DNA of 33,839 nucleotides from a virus. The DNA lies in IMG/VR virus record IMGVR_UViG_3300030328_000862, positions 1 to 33,839 of that record. One strand, written 5' to 3'. Of this stretch, positions 28,055-33,839 are shown one piece after another (the stretch's first letter is position 1; the number at the start of each line of letters is the position of its first letter). The notes beneath the pieces were generated by a model. That model saw only the letters and a program-made list of their open reading frames with translations. It was not told the DNA's origin and made no database searches. Both the position numbers and the translations under genes were made by a program.

Positions 28055-29770
28055 ATGGCAGTAAGAAGAATATTTCCAAAAAGACAAGAAGACCCATTAA
28101 TACAACAATTATTAGAAAGGGCTAGACAAGAAGCAGCTCAATCTAGTGCTATAGGTTCTCCATCTATGTATACAGCAGCTGCTGGAGGAGGAGCAGGACC
28201 AACAAGTGCTGTATTATTAGCTCAAATACTAGGTGGTGTTAGGTCTGGTACAGCACAAAGACAAGCAAGGGAAATAGCAGACAGACAACAAAAATCATTA
28301 AGTACAGCTGCTGATTTAAGTAATTTAGGATATACAGATACATCACAAGGTAGAGTATTTGTAGATAATGAAGGTAGATTAATGCGAGTGGGAGATATTC
28401 CAGGACAAGAAAATAATATAGGTGATTTGACATCAGATGTATTAAAAAATGCTAAATATAAAATTAATGAAAACCAAATGGAACAAGTAAATAAGTTTAT
28501 AGAAGAATCACAAGGTCCTTTAAATGAGATAGCTAGAATAGCTAACCAAGAACAATCACCAGAGATTATAGGGCAAGAAGATGATATATCTATTATAGAA
28601 CCTGAAACTACGCAATCTTCTGTAGACCCTAATATTCCTAAAATACCTCCTATAGGATTAGTGCCTACAACAGTTACAGAAGGAGAAAAACCTTCAATGT
28701 TATCTAGGGTTTTAACTGGAGCAGGAGATACAACTAAAACTTATAGAACTTTAGGAGATTATATAACAGATGCTGGTTATGACCCTCTTGAATATGATTT
28801 ATTTCAAGACCAATTAAAACAAAAAACAAGCCCTAAATTTACACAAATAAAACTTGAAGGTAAATTATATGAGGTGCAATTAAATCCACAAGGACAAATT
28901 ATACCAGGTTCTGCAAGTGAAATTATTGATGCAGAACAAAAATATATAAAACCAGAAACTTACAAGGTAACACTTAAAGGTGGAGATACAGTAGAAGTAG
29001 ATGGCAGGACTAAAACAGGAGGTAAGTTAGAATTAAATATAGATGGAATTTATAAAGATGCTTCAATTCTTATTAAAAATAACAATATTGAATCTTTTGA
29101 AAGAAGTAAGCCTGAAGGAACTAAAATAGTAAGCACTACCAATATAAATCAAAAAGCTAAAAATGAGTTAATAGGAGAGAATATTGCACCACTTAGAACA
29201 CAACATTTTGAAGCAACTAGCAACGAAAATAAAAAGAAAGCATTACAAGCAATAAATCAAACCAGTCAATTATTAGATTTATTTTCAAGAACTAGTGAAC
29301 AAGGTGGTGCTTTAACAGGAACAGGAGCAGAATTTATAAATATGGTTAGAGGGTTGATAAAAACTTTAGGTGCTGAAGTAGATGAAAAAGCCTTAACTTC
29401 TATACAAAATATGGGTGCTATAACAAGGGAAAAAGTTATACCACTAGCTAAACAATTAGGTGTAAATCCTACAGATTTTGATTTTAAAAATTTAATAGAA
29501 ACAGCACCTAAAGCTGCAAATACACCAGCATCTAATATGTACTTAATAAGAGTTTTAGCTTATTATGCAAATCAACAAGCAGATAAAATAGCATATTTAC
29601 AAAGTTTAAATGTTCGAAATATAGATGGTAAACCTACTTTAACTTTTTCAACAGAAGAAGGTGCTATACAATACGCACAAGAAGTAGAAGCCTATTATAA
29701 TAAATTAAAAGAAGAAGATAAAATATTTTTTAAAAAATTAGCTGCAGACCCATTTGGCTTTAACCCATAA
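28055..29770 (+). CDS. Internal virion protein 2
   Basis: 571 residues, with an Ala/Gly-rich N-terminal part (SMYTAAAGGGAGPTSAVLLA near 36-55), a Pro/Thr linker and a large mixed region. The part from about 375 onward (SNENKKKALQAINQTSQLLD) is helical. There is no lysozyme or transglycosylase motif. By position it matches the internal virion genes of podoviruses. The start ATG is three bases after the previous stop. Confidence 0.65.
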   Translation: MAVRRIFPKRQEDPLIQQLLERARQEAAQSSAIGSPSMYTAAAGGGAGPTSAVLLAQILGGVRSGTAQRQAREIADRQQKSLSTAADLSNLGYTDTSQGRVFVDNEGRLMRVGDIPGQENNIGDLTSDVLKNAKYKINENQMEQVNKFIEESQGPLNEIARIANQEQSPEIIGQEDDISIIEPETTQSSVDPNIPKIPPIGLVPTTVTEGEKPSMLSRVLTGAGDTTKTYRTLGDYITDAGYDPLEYDLFQDQLKQKTSPKFTQIKLEGKLYEVQLNPQGQIIPGSASEIIDAEQKYIKPETYKVTLKGGDTVEVDGRTKTGGKLELNIDGIYKDASILIKNNNIESFERSKPEGTKIVSTTNINQKAKNELIGENIAPLRTQHFEATSNENKKKALQAINQTSQLLDLFSRTSEQGGALTGTGAEFINMVRGLIKTLGAEVDEKALTSIQNMGAITREKVIPLAKQLGVNPTDFDFKNLIETAPKAANTPASNMYLIRVLAYYANQQADKIAYLQSLNVRNIDGKPTLTFSTEEGAIQYAQEVEAYYNKLKEEDKIFFKKLAADPFGFNP

Positions 29771-29780
29771 TGAGAAAAAA

Positions 29781-32021
29781 ATGACATTAGATGAATTTTA
29801 TAAATTATATCCTACTTATAAAGATAATCCTAATTTTGTAAATAATCCTAATTTATTATTACAAAAAATAGAAGGTAAATTTGGTGTTCCTTTATCTGAT
29901 TTATCTAAAGAAGATTTACAAAAAGGGTTGTATCTTCCTAATGATGCAGTTTTAAATTTACAAGTAAATGTGCCTACATTGATGGGTACTTCAGGAGAAT
30001 TAGATTTAGGTAATATGGCAAGAACATTTTTACAAGGTATTACTTTTGGTTATGGTGATGAAATAGAAGCATCTTTAACTGGTACAGATTTAAGTGCAAT
30101 AAGAGAAGAAATAAATAATTATACTAAAGAAAATCCTAAATCAGCATTGGCACTAGAACTAGCAGGAAGTATAGCAGGAGGTGGTGGATTTGTAGGTATA
30201 GCAAAAGGACTAGGAGGTTTAGGTGTAAAAACTTTAATATCTAAATTTCCACAATCCTTACAAAGATTAAATAAATTTATAAAAACTAGACAAAGGAAAA
30301 ATCAAGAAGCTAGATGGTCTCCTACTGTAGAAACAGTAGCAGCGACTACAGCAGGTGGTGCAGTATATGCTTCAGGTAAACAAGATGATACAGAATCTAC
30401 ATTTAATGTTCCTTTAATTGATGCAGAAGTAGATAAAACTGTAGCAGGAGGTGCAGTAGCAGCAGCATTATCTTTACCAATGACTGTTATCACAAGATTA
30501 CCAGTTGCAGCATTAAGTTCAGCAGCAGATGCTTTTAGTTATTTTGCTAGAAAAAAATTACCATTATCAAATGAAGAAAAAATATTAAAACAATTTTTAG
30601 AAGAAAGTGCAGACCCAGAAAAAGAATTAAGGACTATAAGAGGGCAGTTAAAAGGATACAAAGATTCTCCTGTAACTTTACAAGATATAGGAAGTAGAAG
30701 TATGCAAAGTCTATCAAAAAATCTTATTAGAAGTGGAAGGGAAGCAACAAAAGATATTATATTAAACTTTACAGAAAAAAGAAGTAAACAAGCTACTAAT
30801 AGAGTAAAAAATCAAATACTTAATATTACAGGAAGAAAAGTAGACCCTAATAAATCATTAGAAGATATACAAAAAAATTTAAGTGATATATCAAGTAATC
30901 AATATAGTAAGATAATGGATAAACCAGTATTAATAACAGGCGAACTGGGCAGATTAATGAAATTTCCTAAAATTAAAGAAGGTATTGAAGAAGCTAAAGA
31001 AATAATTAGAAACAATGCAGATTTATCTTCAGAAGAACAAACATTATTAATAAAGAATTTAAATGATATTACCAAAGGCAATATTAAATTTTTAGATGTA
31101 AAAACTTTAGACCAAATAAAAAGAGGTTTAGATACTATAATAAAAAACGCAGAAGATGGATTTGGTAGATTAGATTTATCTAATCCAGCAATTAAAAATA
31201 TTGTAAAATTAAAAAGAAATTTTACTAATGCTATAGACAAGGCAGCAGAAAAAACCATAGGCAAAGATTATAAAATAGCTAGAGGTGCTTATGCTGATGG
31301 TTTACAAAAAATAGATGCTTTTAATTATGGAAGTAAATTTATTAAAGGTGGGGGTAATTATAGCAAACAAAAAGAATTTTATTCAGGCATAAATAGAATG
31401 TCTGAAGAAGAAAAATTCCATTTTATATTAGGAGTTCAAGCTGGTTTAGATGATATGGTTGCTAGTAGTTTAAACCCTAATGCAATAGTAAAAAGTTTAT
31501 TACAAAAACCATCTTTTAATAAAGCATTAGATATGATTTTTGCTAAAAAAAGACCAGATAAAATAAAAGGACAAATACAAAAAAGAAAGTTTAAACAATT
31601 TTTACAAGCTGAATCTGCAATATTAGAAACTAATAGAAGAAATTTAGGTGGTTCTGATACAGCAGCAAATTTATTAGCTGCTAAAAATCAAGGTATCATA
31701 GCTAGTGATTTAATAGACGGAGCATCTTATTTAGCTTTTGGTACTGGTCCCATAACACAAATTTTAGGAGCTAGTAAACTAGCAAAGGGGTTTGGACAGG
31801 GTTCATCTGTTTCACAAGAAACAGAAGAAGGTTTAGCTAGATTATTAACACAAACAGACAAATCTCAAATAGCTAGAACTTTAGATAAAATACAACCTAA
31901 TTACAGTAAAAGAATGTTAGGTGAGCTATTGCGTAGAGGTACTACTATTGGAAGTTCTGCTTATACAGCAGGTAATTTAATGCAAAATAGACTAGGACCT
32001 TATGATTTTAGAAATTTTTAA
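29781..32021 (+). CDS. Internal virion protein 3
   Basis: 746 residues from ATG 29781 (MTLDEFYKLYPTYKDNPN); an in-frame TTG at 29754 is an unlikely start because it overlaps the previous gene. A Gly/Ala-rich hydrophobic part at about 120-240 (ALALELAGSIAGGGGFVGIA; AVAAALSLPMTVITRLPVAA) could enter membranes. The remainder is long, Lys-rich and helical. Such proteins are ejected with the DNA in related podoviruses. I found no peptidoglycan hydrolase motif. Confidence 0.68.
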   Translation: MTLDEFYKLYPTYKDNPNFVNNPNLLLQKIEGKFGVPLSDLSKEDLQKGLYLPNDAVLNLQVNVPTLMGTSGELDLGNMARTFLQGITFGYGDEIEASLTGTDLSAIREEINNYTKENPKSALALELAGSIAGGGGFVGIAKGLGGLGVKTLISKFPQSLQRLNKFIKTRQRKNQEARWSPTVETVAATTAGGAVYASGKQDDTESTFNVPLIDAEVDKTVAGGAVAAALSLPMTVITRLPVAALSSAADAFSYFARKKLPLSNEEKILKQFLEESADPEKELRTIRGQLKGYKDSPVTLQDIGSRSMQSLSKNLIRSGREATKDIILNFTEKRSKQATNRVKNQILNITGRKVDPNKSLEDIQKNLSDISSNQYSKIMDKPVLITGELGRLMKFPKIKEGIEEAKEIIRNNADLSSEEQTLLIKNLNDITKGNIKFLDVKTLDQIKRGLDTIIKNAEDGFGRLDLSNPAIKNIVKLKRNFTNAIDKAAEKTIGKDYKIARGAYADGLQKIDAFNYGSKFIKGGGNYSKQKEFYSGINRMSEEEKFHFILGVQAGLDDMVASSLNPNAIVKSLLQKPSFNKALDMIFAKKRPDKIKGQIQKRKFKQFLQAESAILETNRRNLGGSDTAANLLAAKNQGIIASDLIDGASYLAFGTGPITQILGASKLAKGFGQGSSVSQETEEGLARLLTQTDKSQIARTLDKIQPNYSKRMLGELLRRGTTIGSSAYTAGNLMQNRLGPYDFRNF

Positions 32022-32050
32022 ATTGAATAAAATATTGATTTATAAACAAA

Positions 32051-32078
32051 TATAATATAAAAAGAACGAAAGGAGAAC
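32051..32078 (+). promoter_or_regulatory. Candidate -10 box with a fifth LexA-like site before the tail-fibre gene
   Basis: A perfect TATAAT is at 32051-32056 without a good -35. Right downstream lies GAAC GAAAGGA GAAC (32064-32078), the reverse of GTTC-N7-GTTC, which also holds the AGGAG ribosome site of the fibre gene. A single site of this kind may arise by chance in a genome of this size. Confidence 0.3.
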
Positions 32079-32082
32079 AATT

Positions 32083-33114
32083 ATGGGTTGGTCAGGAGGA
32101 ACATACACAAGGTCAGATGGAGTATTTACAGGTACATCTATTTGGCAAAGTAACAGAGATGCAGGAACAAAGATTGTTGCAGACAGACACGATACCCACG
32201 ACCAAGATTTAGCAACAGGTATTAATTCTTGTATAAATAAAGATGGCTCTAATGCTATGACAGGTGCTATGAATATGGGTAGCCAAAAGATTAGTTCTCT
32301 TGCAGATGGGGTAGCACATACAGATGGGGTAAATGCAGGACAAATACAAGATGGTGGATTAATATTCCAAGCATCTGATACAGGAAGTGCTAATACTTAT
32401 GCAATCGCTTTAACACCAGCAGTAACTGCCTATGTAGCAGGGCAAGTATTTCATTTTAAAGCAGCTAACGCATCTAGTGGTGCATCAACTTTAAATGTAA
32501 ATGCTTTAGGTGCTAAAAACATAAAAAAGAAAAATGACCAAGCTATTGCAGCTGGTGATATAGAACAAAATGCAATCGTATCTGTAATCTATGATGGTAC
32601 ATCCTTTCAAATGTTATCACAGTTAGGTACATCAGCTGGTTCTATGAGTTCTTGGACATTATCTGGCGATAGTGGTAGTAATCAAACAGTAGAGGATGGT
32701 AATACAGTAGATATTGCTGGAGGTACAGGTATAGATACAGTAGCTGGTTCTACTGATACAGTAACAGTATCTATAGATGCTACAGTACCACAATTAGCAA
32801 CTACTAACGCATTTACTGGTGTAAATAGAAATGCTTTGACAGTAGATAATGATGGTAGTTTTGATATGAACGCAAATAATAATTTTAAATGTACTCCTAG
32901 TGGTAACTTTGCCTTGACATTTACTAATTTTGCTGATGGACAGTCTGGATACATACTATTAATTAATAGTGGTGGGCATACTGTATCATTACACGCAAAC
33001 AGTAAAGCAGATGCAAACTTAGCAACTACAGTAACAAGTGCTGGTACATATTTAATATCGTATTTATCAGATGGTACAAATGCTTACTTAACTAACTCAG
33101 CTATATTTGCCTAA
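32083..33114 (+). CDS. Tail fibre protein with T7-type N-terminal attachment domain
   Basis: 343 residues. The N-terminus has YTRSDGVFTGTSIWQSNRDA and then DRHDTHDQDLATGINSCINK, the virion-anchoring pattern of T7 gp17-like fibres, followed by DGSNAMTGAMNMGSQKISSL, a repeat common in trimeric fibres. The rest is beta-rich and Thr/Ser/Gly-rich. It should anchor the fibre to the tail; the LamG and SPRY/adhesin proteins downstream may supply receptor binding. The TAA overlaps the next ATG. The leader has AGGAG seven bases upstream. Confidence 0.85.
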   Translation: MGWSGGTYTRSDGVFTGTSIWQSNRDAGTKIVADRHDTHDQDLATGINSCINKDGSNAMTGAMNMGSQKISSLADGVAHTDGVNAGQIQDGGLIFQASDTGSANTYAIALTPAVTAYVAGQVFHFKAANASSGASTLNVNALGAKNIKKKNDQAIAAGDIEQNAIVSVIYDGTSFQMLSQLGTSAGSMSSWTLSGDSGSNQTVEDGNTVDIAGGTGIDTVAGSTDTVTVSIDATVPQLATTNAFTGVNRNALTVDNDGSFDMNANNNFKCTPSGNFALTFTNFADGQSGYILLINSGGHTVSLHANSKADANLATTVTSAGTYLISYLSDGTNAYLTNSAIFA

Positions 33115-33839
33115 TGGGTATTCTCCAAAATGAAAATGCAATACCAGTTGCTAGTGCTGGAGGATTTTATGATTATCAAATAGAAAAAAGTTGTAGATTT
33201 TCATCTGATGATAATACTTATTTAACAGCAGATTTTGATGGCAACTCTGGACAAACTGCATATACTATGAGTTGTTGGTTTAAAAGGGCAAATCTAGCAG
33301 TAGGTAATTATCAACCTTTATTAGCAAATAGTGGGGGTTGGGCAAATAACTCATTTCAAACAGATAATACATTTAAAGTTATTAACCAAAAAACACAAAG
33401 TATTGATGGGGTTTTTAGAGATACTAGTGGTTGGTATAATATAATTGTTAATCAAACTGCTACACAAGATACAGTTAATATATGGGTTAATGGAGTATCT
33501 AAAACTGTAACTTCTAGTGGTAGTGGAAGTTTTTATACACCTATGACAAATTCTAGTAGTGCTAAAGTACGAATAGGTTATGATGGGAGTACTAGATATT
33601 TAGATGGATATTTAGCAGAGGTTATATTAGTAGATGGTTCTAATAAAATAAATACAGATTTTGGTGAGTTTAAAAATGGAGTTTGGAAACCTATTCAATA
33701 TTCAGGAAGTTTTGGAACAGATGGTTTTCATCTTAAATTTGAAAATGCAAGTGATTTAGGAAATGATAGTTCAGGAAATAATAATGATTTTACAACGAAT
33801 GGTTCACCAGGAACAGACCATCAAGTTCTTGATAGTCCA
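33114..33839 (+). CDS. LamG-domain tail-fibre protein, running off the window end
   Basis: 242 codons open to the last base, starting at TAATG 33112-33116. The product has FSSDDNTYLTADFDGNSGQT (29-48), AYTMSCWFKRAN and later YLDGYLAEVILVDG, the strands of a LamG/concanavalin-type jelly roll. It ends TDHQVLDSP at the window edge. If the ends join through TAGTCCA the protein finishes as LDSPTFGS at base 22, about 247 residues in all. A receptor-binding role in the virion is likely. Confidence 0.75.
   Translation, partial: MGILQNENAIPVASAGGFYDYQIEKSCRFSSDDNTYLTADFDGNSGQTAYTMSCWFKRANLAVGNYQPLLANSGGWANNSFQTDNTFKVINQKTQSIDGVFRDTSGWYNIIVNQTATQDTVNIWVNGVSKTVTSSGSGSFYTPMTNSSSAKVRIGYDGSTRYLDGYLAEVILVDGSNKINTDFGEFKNGVWKPIQYSGSFGTDGFHLKFENASDLGNDSSGNNNDFTTNGSPGTDHQVLDSP

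Overview
This window reads as an essentially complete genome of a small, AT-rich (roughly one third G+C by eye) tailed phage from seawater. It has a podovirus-type set of virion genes: terminase, portal, scaffold, capsid, head-tail adaptor, P22 gp10-like tail hub, internal virion proteins and T7-type tail fibre. Gene style and small conserved proteins resemble the short pelagiphages and uncultured Mediterranean phages known to me. That placement is from memory, not from a search. The most likely host is a marine alphaproteobacterium, a view helped by four copies of the alphaproteobacterial LexA-type box GTTC-N7-GTTC. I see no integrase, tRNA, CRISPR array, DNA polymerase or RNA polymerase.

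Layout. Rightward structural and lysis genes run from 16662 to the end of the window and continue from base 1 to 4821. The last and first bases share the 7-mer TAGTCCA, and the fibre gene at the right end finds a sensible C-terminus if the ends are joined, so the window is probably a circularly permuted genome opened inside the tail-fibre locus. Leftward genes run from 15824 down to 4938. The two transcription blocks diverge from an AT-rich, gene-poor stretch at about 15.83-16.66 kb (promoters, operators, direct repeats, probable origin). They converge at about 4.82-4.94 kb (long inverted repeat, probable terminator).

Right block: small terminase subunit, two small basic proteins, large terminase, portal, scaffold, major capsid protein, decoration protein, HhH-like protein, adaptor, tail hub, GNAT-like protein, three injection/internal virion proteins, then fibre genes. 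After the junction come a second fibre protein, accessory tail proteins, holin, zinc-ribbon protein, endolysin and membrane proteins. Left block, in transcription order: many very small AT-rich early genes of unknown function (15.8-12.1 kb); then a PD-(D/E)XK exonuclease, probable ssDNA-binding protein, Hjc-like resolvase, HTH protein, a C5-cytosine methyltransferase with a second gene overprinted on it, an SPPY-type DNA methyltransferase, a primase zinc domain, a TOPRIM-helicase, small zinc-ribbon and HTH proteins, a DUF1376-like protein and a SET-domain protein.

Most striking points: (1) a 281-codon frame with its own strong Shine-Dalgarno site lies inside the dcm gene and encodes a recognisable phage motif series, so the DNA appears truly dual-coding; (2) a perfect -10 box near 16430 is bracketed by three LexA-like boxes, with a fourth upstream; (3) three intergenic gaps among the small early genes carry the same hairpin series with different sequences but conserved pairing; (4) micro-ORFs of 22-34 codons exactly fill gaps between genes through TAATG junctions; (5) an 18-bp perfect direct repeat flanks the SPPY methyltransferase gene, suggesting a mobile cassette.
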